A stretch of DNA of 39,802 nt from a virus. How positions within the stretch are numbered: position 1 is the stretch's first letter; every line of letters starts with the position of its first letter. A model generated the notes under the pieces. That model ran no database searches and was not told the DNA's origin. It worked only from the letters and a program-made list of their open reading frames with translations. Of this stretch, positions 32,067 to 38,163 are shown in pieces. Made by a program: the position numbers and the translations under genes. The stretch is taken from the IMG/VR virus record IMGVR_UViG_3300027736_000097, positions 1 through 39,802 of that record; one strand, 5' to 3'.

Positions 32067-32387
32067 GTGCCATATAACCCTTATGGGGTTAGTGGTAGCA
32101 TTATCACACCACCAAGAGATGTGCGTTCTGCCCCTGCGTGGTTAGGTTCACGCAGTAAGCGGTTTAGTAATCTAGTGGTGCGTGATAAGTCGGGGAATAT
32201 AATCGTAGCGGTAGAGGATAGCGTTGCGGTTAAGTTAGCAAGGCGGACAATTAAGAACGCCAAGCCTAAACCCCTACCTGCTACCCTTAGACCCTTAACT
32301 GAACTAGAACTACGCAATATGAAGGCGCAAGAACGCTTGGAAGTTATGGCTAAGTTATTGGCTAGACCTGCCGATAACTACCTATAA
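32067..32387 (+). CDS. Uncharacterised basic early protein
   Basis: A 106-aa protein from GTG 32067, chosen over GTG 32052 because AAAGGTGAG lies at the right distance before it. It is basic (SRSKRFSNLVVRDKSGN, ARRTIKNAKPKPLP), has a beta-hairpin-like middle (NIIVAVEDSVAVKLA) and a helical C-terminus. First gene of the rightward operon. No family is recognised; early takeover genes of this kind often bind nucleic acid or host enzymes. Confidence 0.7.
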   Translation: MPYNPYGVSGSIITPPRDVRSAPAWLGSRSKRFSNLVVRDKSGNIIVAVEDSVAVKLARRTIKNAKPKPLPATLRPLTELELRNMKAQERLEVMAKLLARPADNYL

Positions 32388-32398
32388 TTAGTTAGATA

Positions 32399-32449
32399 GT
32401 CCTAGCCCGTAGGTCGGGTGTGCATGGGGTTCGATACCCCACTAGGACA
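32399..32449 (+). ncRNA. 51-nt tRNA-like element without an anticodon arm
   Basis: GTCCTAG (32399-32405) pairs perfectly over 7 bp with CTAGGAC (32442-32448). Between them TGGGG-TTCGATA-CCCCA (32425-32441) is a canonical T arm with a TTCGATA loop. Only 19 nt (32406-32424) remain between acceptor 5' strand and T arm, enough for one small hairpin (CCCG-TAGGT-CGGG) but not for both D and anticodon arms. A discriminator A at 32449 follows; CCA is present at 32452-32454, two bases out of register. This could be a tRNA mimic or a decayed tRNA. An attachment site made from the 3' end of a host tRNA is possible, though no integrase is present. Confidence 0.6.
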
Positions 32450-32453
32450 CGCC

Positions 32454-32474
32454 ATAAGTCAGAACTTGACTTAT
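32454..32474 (+). promoter_or_regulatory. 8-bp inverted repeat overlapping a -35 box
   Basis: ATAAGTCA (32454-32461) and TGACTTAT (32467-32474) are perfect arms around 5 nt. The right arm contains most of the -35 TTGACT of the next promoter, so a bound protein here would block it. In RNA it would also be a hairpin after the tRNA-like element. Confidence 0.5.
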
Positions 32475-32494
32475 AGCCCTGAGTATGCTATACT
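32466..32494 (+). promoter_or_regulatory. Strong sigma-70-type promoter
   Basis: -35 TTGACT (32466-32471), 17-nt spacer, -10 TATACT (32489-32494) with a TG two bases upstream (extended -10). This is the best vegetative promoter seen in the window. It reads into the small zinc-finger gene at 32516. Confidence 0.8.
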
Positions 32495-32515
32495 TAGGTA
32501 TAACAAGGAGTGAAT

Positions 32516-32623
32516 ATGGGTTATTATACTAAAGTGTATGATAAAACTTGCGTGGAGTGTGGTGCTAAACTATACTCTGATATAGCGATTATCCTTCACA
32601 CTTGCGACAAGGACAAGGAGTAA
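32516..32623 (+). CDS. Tiny zinc-finger protein (35 aa)
   Basis: A 35-aa protein with C12-x2-C15-G and later H28-x-C30, a plausible mini zinc finger. AAGGAG lies 5 nt before the ATG, and the strong promoter is just upstream, so it should be highly made early in infection. The function is unknown. Confidence 0.7.
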   Translation: MGYYTKVYDKTCVECGAKLYSDIAIILHTCDKDKE

Positions 32624-32625
32624 AG

Positions 32626-32775
32626 ATGGATATAATTAACCTAGAGATAGATGGTAATTCCACCTATCTAATGACCTACTTAGGTGATTTATATTTACCA
32701 CATAGAACACTAATTCTATTACTGGTAATTGGTATCACCCTAAGAAGTATCAAGTTATTCAGAGAACGCAGATAG
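32626..32775 (+). CDS. Tiny single-helix membrane protein (49 aa)
   Basis: A 49-aa protein with one hydrophobic helix (LILLLVIGITL, about 29-39) followed by a basic tail (RSIKLFRERR). It has its own AAGGAG. Start is 2 nt after the previous stop. It probably sits in the host membrane with the basic end inside. Function unknown. Confidence 0.65.
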   Translation: MDIINLEIDGNSTYLMTYLGDLYLPHRTLILLLVIGITLRSIKLFRERR

Positions 32776-32776
32776 T

Positions 32777-32956
32777 ATGGAAGGTATAGTGATAGAACTT
32801 ACTAGAGATGAACTAGAACTTATTAGAACTTCTCTTAGAACGCAAGCAAATTGGTATGATAGAGGCGACTTTAAGGGTATGGCTATCACCACCGATTTGC
32901 TAAAGAATAAGATTAGTGATATAATAATCGAAGTGTCAGGTAAAGTAAGGAGTTGA
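32777..32956 (+). CDS. Small helical protein (59 aa)
   Basis: A 59-aa, charged, helical protein (ELTRDELELIRTSLRTQANWY; DLLKNKISDIIIEV). The ATG at 32777 is 1 nt after the previous stop; a GTG at 32791 with GGAAGG before it is possible. No family recognised. Confidence 0.6.
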   Translation: MEGIVIELTRDELELIRTSLRTQANWYDRGDFKGMAITTDLLKNKISDIIIEVSGKVRS

Positions 32957-32957
32957 T

Positions 32958-34151
32958 ATGTCTGATGAAGTAGAGTTGCTAGCATGTGCTAATTGCTCTA
33001 GTGATTATAGACCTGATGAGTTAGCCACCACCCCTAATGGTGATATGCTATGCTCTGACTGCCGTATTTATTGTGAAAGATGTGAGGAATATGGGTGGGA
33101 AGATGGGTCTAGGCATGTAGAGGGTGTCGGTATGTATTGTGAAAGATGTGCCGATAACTATACATTTTGGTGTGAGAGTTGCGAAAGCACCTACTCAGAT
33201 AACGAAAGTAGTTATCACTTAGAGGATATTGGTTCTTATTGGTGTGATGGGTGTTGCTCTGATAATGCTATTTGGTGCAATAGTTGTGAAGTGTATAACC
33301 GAGATAGTTGCGGTAGTTGTGAGAGTGGTGGACAAGTTTATCCATACTCTTACAAGCCTGTGCCACACTTCTATGGTGAGGATAAGAATAACCTACACTT
33401 TGGTATAGAATTAGAGATGGAGATTAGAGATGGTGAACTAGTAGATAGTTCAGAATATATTATGGAGATGATGGGCGACTTCGTCTATCTTAAAGAGGAT
33501 AGCAGTATAAATAGTGGCGGATACAAGGGGTTCGAGATGGTATCCCACCCCGCTACACTAGAATACTTTACTAACAATAGGAACTTATGGACTACCTTAG
33601 ATTATCTAAAGAGAGTTCACAATGCTAGGAGTTGGGACGCTAAGAGTTGCGGACTTCATATTCATATAAGTCGTAAGGGCTTTAAGAGTGGGGCGCATAC
33701 ACATAGGTTCTTATCTCTTATCTATAAGAACTCTGATAAGATGATGAAGTTAGGTGGTCGCAAGTCCACCTATGCTAAGTTTAATGATGTGTATATGTAT
33801 GATGAGTTCGATAGACCATACTTTACACTAGCGCACAAGGTTGCTCACCCTAGCAACAGTATGACCGAGAGATATTCTGCGGTGAATACGCAGAACGAGA
33901 ACACACTAGAACTCAGGTTCTTTAGAGGAACTATGAACCCTAGTGGTGTTCTTAGTGCTATACAATTAGCACATGCTACAGTAGAATACACAAGGGACTT
34001 AACCCTATCTGATGTAAAGATGGGTGCGCTAAGTTGGGAGTGGTTCTCTGACTGGATACAAGCCAATAATGGTATGTATCCTGAACTCTATATGCGTATG
34101 AGTAGAGTGGATAAGTTAGTAGTAGATAGTAAAGAGTTAGTCAATGCGTAA
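32958..34151 (+). CDS. Phage amidoligase (COOH-NH2 ligase) with N-terminal zinc-knuckle array
   Basis: A 397-aa protein. Residues 10-121 have eight CxxC-type pairs (C10-C13, C32-C35, C39-C42, C61-C64, C72-C75, C96-C99, C107-C110, C118-C121), which can bind about four zinc ions. Residues 145-397 are an amidoligase of the glutamine-synthetase/GCS fold: FGIELEME (148-155), ED-SS near 181, the FEMVSHP glutamate (193), CGLHIHIS (231-238) and TLELRFFRGT (317-325). The family uses ATP to join a carboxyl group to an amine. The next gene is a class II glutamine amidotransferase, so the amine may be ammonia from glutamine. The substrate is unknown; the zinc array may choose it. Confidence 0.85.
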   Translation: MSDEVELLACANCSSDYRPDELATTPNGDMLCSDCRIYCERCEEYGWEDGSRHVEGVGMYCERCADNYTFWCESCESTYSDNESSYHLEDIGSYWCDGCCSDNAIWCNSCEVYNRDSCGSCESGGQVYPYSYKPVPHFYGEDKNNLHFGIELEMEIRDGELVDSSEYIMEMMGDFVYLKEDSSINSGGYKGFEMVSHPATLEYFTNNRNLWTTLDYLKRVHNARSWDAKSCGLHIHISRKGFKSGAHTHRFLSLIYKNSDKMMKLGGRKSTYAKFNDVYMYDEFDRPYFTLAHKVAHPSNSMTERYSAVNTQNENTLELRFFRGTMNPSGVLSAIQLAHATVEYTRDLTLSDVKMGALSWEWFSDWIQANNGMYPELYMRMSRVDKLVVDSKELVNA

Positions 34152-34162
34152 GGGGGTAAGAT

Positions 34163-35014
34163 ATGTGTTTGCTAGTGGTGTGTAATCCTAATTCCACACC
34201 GAGTAAAGATGAACTTACTACTGGTGCTTGTAAGAACCCACATGGATTTGGGTTCGCTATAGATACTGGTAGTGGTATTATATCTGAGCGCAGTATGTCC
34301 GCTAAGAAGTCTATCAGCAGGTTCTTAGAACTTAGAGAGCAGTATCCCAATGGCTACGCTATGTGGCACGCTAGGTATGCTACTCATGGAGTTAAGAACG
34401 AACTTAATTGCCACCCGTTTAGGTTAGCAGGTGAGCACGATACTTACTTAGCACATAATGGTATGCTAGATATTCTAATACCTAAAGATGATAAGCGTAG
34501 CGATACTAGAATTATGGCAGAGGAATTACTGCCACGATTAGGTGGTGTGTCTGCGTTAGATGATGATTATCTATATGATATGATAGGTTCATGGGCTAGT
34601 GGTAGTAAGATAGCAGTTATGACCAATGACCCTAGCGCACAGTATAAGATTTATATTATCAACGAGAGTGCTGGTAGTTGGGACGACAATGGTATATGGT
34701 GGAGTAATACTTCATACAAGCCTACGCCTACCATTACCTATGCCGACGAACCTAGTGTGTATGATATAGTAGTAGCAGATAGACACTTCCAACCTACTGA
34801 CTATGAGGATAACAAGTTTGAGTGTCCTAATTGTGAGGCTTTGATAGACCTATGGGAGAGTGAACTCTACTGCTTGATGTGTGAGTGTTGCTTTGATTGT
34901 AGCGCACAGTTCTTAGACTGCCTATGCTACAACCCTAAGTCTAAAGATATGCTTAGAGATGAGTATGGATTTATAAATGAGAAGTGGTATAGTAAAGAGC
35001 CACTTGACTTCTAG
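34163..35014 (+). CDS. Class II glutamine amidotransferase with C-terminal zinc ribbon
   Basis: A 283-aa protein. Cys2 would be the N-terminal nucleophile after Met removal. MWHARYATHG (68-76), NCHPF (82-86) and LAHNGML (96-102) are the GAT-II signature segments, with an Asp in RSDTR (114). The last 65 residues hold many Cys pairs (CPNC, CLMCECC, CSAQ, CLC), a separate zinc ribbon. It releases ammonia from glutamine for use by the amidoligase encoded 12 nt upstream. The paired zinc modules on both proteins suggest they bind each other or the same target. Confidence 0.85.
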   Translation: MCLLVVCNPNSTPSKDELTTGACKNPHGFGFAIDTGSGIISERSMSAKKSISRFLELREQYPNGYAMWHARYATHGVKNELNCHPFRLAGEHDTYLAHNGMLDILIPKDDKRSDTRIMAEELLPRLGGVSALDDDYLYDMIGSWASGSKIAVMTNDPSAQYKIYIINESAGSWDDNGIWWSNTSYKPTPTITYADEPSVYDIVVADRHFQPTDYEDNKFECPNCEALIDLWESELYCLMCECCFDCSAQFLDCLCYNPKSKDMLRDEYGFINEKWYSKEPLDF

Positions 35015-35020
35015 AATTGG

Positions 35021-35060
35021 TAGTGAGTAATCACTATCATATGCTTGGTAAATTACCAAG
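35021..35060 (+). promoter_or_regulatory. Two adjacent palindromes in a 70-nt gap
   Basis: TAGTGA/TCACTA (35021-35036, 4-nt loop) and CTTGGTAA/TTACCAAG (35044-35060, 1-nt centre) lie between the amidotransferase and the next gene. They could be an operator pair or hairpins limiting read-through. No T run follows. Confidence 0.5.
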
Positions 35061-35084
35061 TAGATAATAACGAAAGGTAATACA

Positions 35085-35372
35085 ATGTCAACCACGACAA
35101 CACAAGTAGAGGATTACTTGGCTAGTATATCACTAACACTTGCTGACTTAGCAAACGAACTGGCAACAGTTCAGTTTGATGTGGCTAGTGTTAATGGCTA
35201 TGAGCCTAAGGGAACTATACTTAAAGCACTACCAACACAGACTAGGTTCAAGCCTAAGTCCGTATGGGTATCACTAGGTAATGGCAAGTATAAACACTTG
35301 ACTGGTGAGAAGGGCTTAATCGCCAAGCACTCACGCCTAGAAGGTTATACTTCAGTAGTATTCCGCCCATAA
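35085..35372 (+). CDS. Uncharacterised early protein (95 aa)
   Basis: A 95-aa protein with a helical N-terminus (VEDYLASISLTLADLANELATVQFD) and a basic beta-like C-terminal half (PKSVWVSLGNGKYKHLTG). GAAAGG precedes the ATG. It starts a second early subset after the palindromes. No family recognised. Confidence 0.65.
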   Translation: MSTTTTQVEDYLASISLTLADLANELATVQFDVASVNGYEPKGTILKALPTQTRFKPKSVWVSLGNGKYKHLTGEKGLIAKHSRLEGYTSVVFRP

Positions 35373-35434
35373 TAAACTAGTTAATTGTGGGTGGGGTAAC
35401 CGCCCCACCTACACCAACACAGAGAGGAACTACA

Positions 35435-35602
35435 ATGGAAGTAAGAACAGACCGCAGATTTTACAAGGACATTATGTTATGGGAAGCGTCATTAAAAAAG
35501 TCTGATGTTGCTGACCTAAGTGATGAGCAGGTAAAAGAGTTAACAACAGAACTAAGCGTAGCATTACAAGGTATATTATGGAACTATGGAATACATAACT
35601 AA
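35435..35602 (+). CDS. Uncharacterised small early protein (55 aa)
   Basis: ATG 35435 is preferred to the upstream in-frame start at 35387 because AGAGGA lies 7 nt before it and the extra N-terminus (PPTPTQRG) looks non-coding. The 55-aa product is charged and helical. Its end overlaps the WhiB gene by 17 nt, so the two are probably co-translated. Confidence 0.6.
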   Translation: MEVRTDRRFYKDIMLWEASLKKSDVADLSDEQVKELTTELSVALQGILWNYGIHN

Positions 35603-36002
35603 AAAACCATATACTGTATTCGATTATAAGTTTGATGACACAGACTTAGATTTAAGCAAGGGGTTATGCGTTGGAAGTGATGACCCTGATATGTGGTTCG
35701 CTGGTGAAGTAGACATAACTGACCCTAATAGTTCTGTTAATGGTAGTTCACAAGCAACTAAACTAGAAGTAGATAAGGCTATCAAAGCACTATCTGTATG
35801 TAAGAATTGTCCTGCTAAAGATGACTGCCTAGAACTAGGCAAGCATGGTCAGCAACTATACTTCGGTATATATGGTGGCACTATGGCAGGTGAAAGATTG
35901 GCTATGATGGGCAGAGTTACAAAGAACTCTCTTGTCAAGCAGAAGGTATCGTTTGCCCATAAGGTCAGACGCACTATAAAAGAGAGGGGATATAATGGAT
36001 AA
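35586..36002 (+). CDS. WhiB-like Fe-S transcription factor
   Basis: A 138-aa protein with the four WhiB cysteines: C28, C72-x2-C75-x5-C81. DPDMWF (33-38) follows the first, and GIYGGTMAGER (94-104) corresponds to the family G-[VIW]-GG turn that contacts sigma region 4. A basic tail follows (HKVRRTIKERGYNG). WhiB proteins carry a [4Fe-4S] cluster and act on the host RNA polymerase through the main sigma factor. An insertion of about 15 residues between C28 and C72 makes it longer than the typical 80-100 aa. It is the clearest marker of an actinobacterial host and probably a switch for phage transcription or against superinfection. Confidence 0.9.
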   Translation: MEYITKKPYTVFDYKFDDTDLDLSKGLCVGSDDPDMWFAGEVDITDPNSSVNGSSQATKLEVDKAIKALSVCKNCPAKDDCLELGKHGQQLYFGIYGGTMAGERLAMMGRVTKNSLVKQKVSFAHKVRRTIKERGYNG

Positions 36003-36168
36003 CGATGTAGTTTGGCAGGGAGTTATTACTGCTGATATGGTAAAGGGTTGGGATAGTGATAAGATAAGTTTTCTTATCAGAGAATTAGATGACCTTGTCT
36101 ATATCACCTACGAAGAGTTCTTTAGTGACACCAATGTAGAAGGGTTGTTTGATAATGAACTTGACTAA
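35995..36168 (+). CDS. Small acidic early protein (57 aa)
   Basis: A 57-aa, acidic protein (FLIRELDDLVYITYEEFFSD) starting 8 nt inside the end of the WhiB gene (ATGGATAA). No family is recognised. Acidic small early proteins often bind host enzymes; here that is only a guess. Confidence 0.6.
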   Translation: MDNDVVWQGVITADMVKGWDSDKISFLIRELDDLVYITYEEFFSDTNVEGLFDNELD

Positions 36169-36331
36169 CTATAAGATTACCATCAAGACTACGGCTACCT
36201 TAGTCTACCATATATCAGAGTATGATATAGACAGGGCAATAGAGTTAGCCATAGACGCACCATACAGAGAATGGGAAGTGTCTGAGTTTGATGCGCCAAC
36301 AGGGGCAGATGTAATAGCGGAAGAGGTTTAA
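36155..36331 (+). CDS. Small early protein (58 aa)
   Basis: From ATG 36155, overlapping the previous gene by 14 nt, a 58-aa protein with an alternating beta pattern (YKITIKTTATLVYHISEYD) and an acidic end. A TTG two codons upstream is a less likely start. No family. Confidence 0.6.
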   Translation: MNLTNYKITIKTTATLVYHISEYDIDRAIELAIDAPYREWEVSEFDAPTGADVIAEEV

Positions 36332-36332
36332 C

Positions 36333-36737
36333 TTGAGAAGAATATTTGTATTGTCACTTAGCGCGGGGCTAATACTTATCTTAGGTATCAGGCTTGCTAC
36401 TTCAACTGATGAACTAAAGCCATCTCACGGAGATGTAGCCGAAGGTTGGACAGTAATGGATAGTAAAGCCTATGCTCAGGATAAACTATACGAGTGGCAG
36501 TACAAAGAATGGTCTTGCCTTAATAAACTGTGGACTAAAGAAAGCAATTGGAGACCCAACGCATACAACAAAGTAAAAGTTATGGGTAAAAATGCTGGAG
36601 GTATTCCACAGTTATTAGGGCTTGACCCCAAAACTCCTGCGCCTAAGCAAATAGATAGAGGATTATCTTATATCTATAACAGGTATCACACACCTTGCCA
36701 AGCGTGGAAGTTCTTTAATAAGAAAGGATACTACTAA
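36333..36737 (+). CDS. Secreted lytic transglycosylase-like protein
   Basis: A 134-aa protein. Residues 1-24 form a signal peptide (MRRIF then a hydrophobic core). The mature part matches the actinobacterial SLT/Rpf-like lysozyme fold: CLNKLWTKESNWRPNA with the catalytic Glu at 70, GIPQ at 90-93, then GLSYIYNRYHTPCQAW. C62 and C122 can form a disulfide outside the cell. It cuts the glycan strand of peptidoglycan. The start is TTG. It is not in the lysis cassette but in the early operon, so it would act during infection rather than at lysis. Confidence 0.8.
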   Translation: MRRIFVLSLSAGLILILGIRLATSTDELKPSHGDVAEGWTVMDSKAYAQDKLYEWQYKEWSCLNKLWTKESNWRPNAYNKVKVMGKNAGGIPQLLGLDPKTPAPKQIDRGLSYIYNRYHTPCQAWKFFNKKGYY

Positions 36738-36787
36738 TCGACGAGCCGAAGCATATCACACAACTTAAACCTGATTACAAATCAGCG

Positions 36788-36961
36788 ATGGACATACGCG
36801 GTAGAGCCACTACTGTGTGTCCTTGTGGTTGTAACATATGGAATGTAAAGACTGTGTTTGATGACGAGACTGGCGAGATAGATATGTATTTCATAGATAT
36901 GGAGTGCGCTCTATGTGGCACTCTTGCAACAGCACCAACACCAGAAGATGAGGAAATGTAA
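36788..36961 (+). CDS. Small zinc-ribbon protein (57 aa or longer)
   Basis: From ATG 36788 a 57-aa protein with CPCGC (11-15) and C40-x2-C43 in a ribbon layout. The frame is open further upstream to about 36731 and there reads IDEPKHITQLKPDYKSA, which looks like real protein, but no ATG, GTG or TTG is available. A non-standard start is possible. Its end overlaps the next start as TAATG. Confidence 0.65.
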   Translation: MDIRGRATTVCPCGCNIWNVKTVFDDETGEIDMYFIDMECALCGTLATAPTPEDEEM

Positions 36962-37140
36962 TGCCAATATATGAAGTAAGAACTAAGATATCACTTAAAA
37001 CAGTAGGTGAATTCGAAACAGATACAAAAGAAGAAGCCATTGAAATGTTTAGACAAGAGTATAATAAAATAGATTACTCTGGTACTTCACTAGGCTGGTT
37101 GTACTCTGGTTGGAATCCGAAAGCAAAGAAGATAGGTTAA
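36961..37140 (+). CDS. Small early protein (59 aa)
   Basis: A 59-aa protein with a YEVRTKISLKTVGEFETD beta hairpin, then a helix and an aromatic tail. Coupled to both neighbours by TAATG overlaps. No family recognised. Confidence 0.65.
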   Translation: MPIYEVRTKISLKTVGEFETDTKEEAIEMFRQEYNKIDYSGTSLGWLYSGWNPKAKKIG

Positions 37141-37253
37141 TGCCATCAGTAATAAAGCCATTAAAAAAATGGAAACGCTCTAAGTTTAAGAAAAACTATA
37201 TGAGCACAAGTAAACGCTGGGGTAAGATAACAATTGCCCATAAGGATAAGTAA
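37140..37253 (+). CDS. Tiny basic protein (37 aa)
   Basis: A 37-aa protein with about 12 Lys/Arg (KPLKKWKRSKFKKNY), overlapping both neighbours as TAATG. Very likely translated; its role is unknown, perhaps RNA or DNA binding. Confidence 0.6.
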   Translation: MPSVIKPLKKWKRSKFKKNYMSTSKRWGKITIAHKDK

Positions 37254-37429
37254 TGCCTACCTATTCTTACAGATGTCAAGACGATAAGACACTACTAGAA
37301 CTAAGTCGTAGCGTTGATGAACGAGATGACTTAGCCGAGTGTCCGCAATGTAATAGAGAAATGATTAGAGAGTATCAAGCAAACCCAGTTCATTTCAAGG
37401 GGACTGGGTTCTATTCAACGGGAGGGTGA
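37253..37429 (+). CDS. FmdB-family zinc ribbon protein
   Basis: A 58-aa protein starting MPTYSYRCQDD and carrying C30-x2-C33, then VHFKGTGFYSTGG: the standard FmdB-like putative regulatory ribbon (MPTYxYxC ... CPxC ... FKGxGFY). The first cysteine pair is reduced to C8. Such proteins are common in phages and bacteria, with no settled role. It ends the recognised rightward operon. Confidence 0.8.
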   Translation: MPTYSYRCQDDKTLLELSRSVDERDDLAECPQCNREMIREYQANPVHFKGTGFYSTGG

Positions 37430-37551
37430 TGAGTAATATTCTATTTAGATTTTTATTCTTCATCGCTCCCGTTCTTATTCCCCTTATCTGTATCGGAATG
37501 TATGTCAGTTTGTTCTATATTATCTTCTTCACTCTCGTTTTTATCGGGTGA
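37429..37551 (+). CDS. Possible hydrophobic 40-aa protein antisense to the sigma-like gene
   Basis: ATG 37429 overlaps the FmdB stop (TGATGA), with GGGAGG just before it. The product is almost wholly hydrophobic. However, 99 nt of it lie antisense to the acidic 3' end of the sigma-like gene, and acidic codons read backwards give hydrophobic ones, so the hydrophobicity may be a by-product. Kept as a low-confidence call because of the good ribosome site and coupling. Confidence 0.3.
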   Translation: MSNILFRFLFFIAPVLIPLICIGMYVSLFYIIFFTLVFIG

Positions 37552-38163
37552 ATCTATATCACGGAAAGGTTTATACCCACCTATTTTATTTATCAGCCTA
37601 CTAATGGAACGCTTAAGTCTCATTCGTGCGGCACTATCAGTACCAAGTTCTAGTATGTTTGCCATCTCGCCGAAGTCTAGGTTCTCTGCGAAGCGTAAAG
37701 ATATAATATTTCTATCTTCTTTGTTTAACTTCCAGTAGCCTGAGTCAATCTCTAACATCATAATAGTTAGGTTGCCACCTTCGGCAGGGGCAGATGGCTT
37801 ACCAGTAAATCCAAGATTTAATTTGTGTGTAACACCATACTCACCACGCAATACGGGTGGTAGTAATGCTTCTATAATTTCAGAATCATAATAATGTAAG
37901 TCAGACATGTCGTAGCCAAGGCTCTTAGCCTTCCATCTCTGACAGTAATCTAATGCTTGGTTGCGAAGTGAACGATAGATTAAGTTCTTTGCATCCTTAT
38001 CCCCTATTGCTTCCCAATCTTTAAGTTTGTTTGGGTGCTCAGCAAACCATTGGTACAGCGATTGCTTTATATCTTCTCGTTCTACCATACTAAACTTCCT
38101 ATGATAGTCCGATGCAACCGCTGTTACAATGTAATCCCACTTCTCAATACTATTCCAATCCAA
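37453..38163 (-). CDS. Sigma-70-like transcription factor
   Basis: A 236-aa protein. Residues 1-80 resemble sigma region 2 (YIVTAVASDYHRKFSMVEREDIKQSL, then RNQALDYCQRW). Residues about 145-196 are a region 4 HTH (LNKEDRNIISLRFAENLDFGEMANILELG, then basic helix). The last 35 residues are an acidic tail (ESEEDNIEQTD). The start is TTG 38163 with GGAAG just before it. It could direct host polymerase to late phage promoters, which lack good -35 boxes. It is the last gene of the replication operon. Confidence 0.75.
   Translation of the reverse strand: MDWNSIEKWDYIVTAVASDYHRKFSMVEREDIKQSLYQWFAEHPNKLKDWEAIGDKDAKNLIYRSLRNQALDYCQRWKAKSLGYDMSDLHYYDSEIIEALLPPVLRGEYGVTHKLNLGFTGKPSAPAEGGNLTIMMLEIDSGYWKLNKEDRNIISLRFAENLDFGEMANILELGTDSAARMRLKRSISRLINKIGGYKPFRDIDSPDKNESEEDNIEQTDIHSDTDKGNKNGSDEE

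Noticed and set aside
32399-32454. The tRNA-like element as a normal tRNA or a tmRNA half.
   Set aside because: No anticodon arm fits between acceptor and T arm, and no tmRNA signature or tag frame was seen.
37418-37429. The FmdB-like protein ends in Gly-Gly, a possible tag terminus.
   Set aside because: The Gly codons are part of GGGAGG, a likely ribosome site for the following ATG, and the protein is an ordinary FmdB ribbon.
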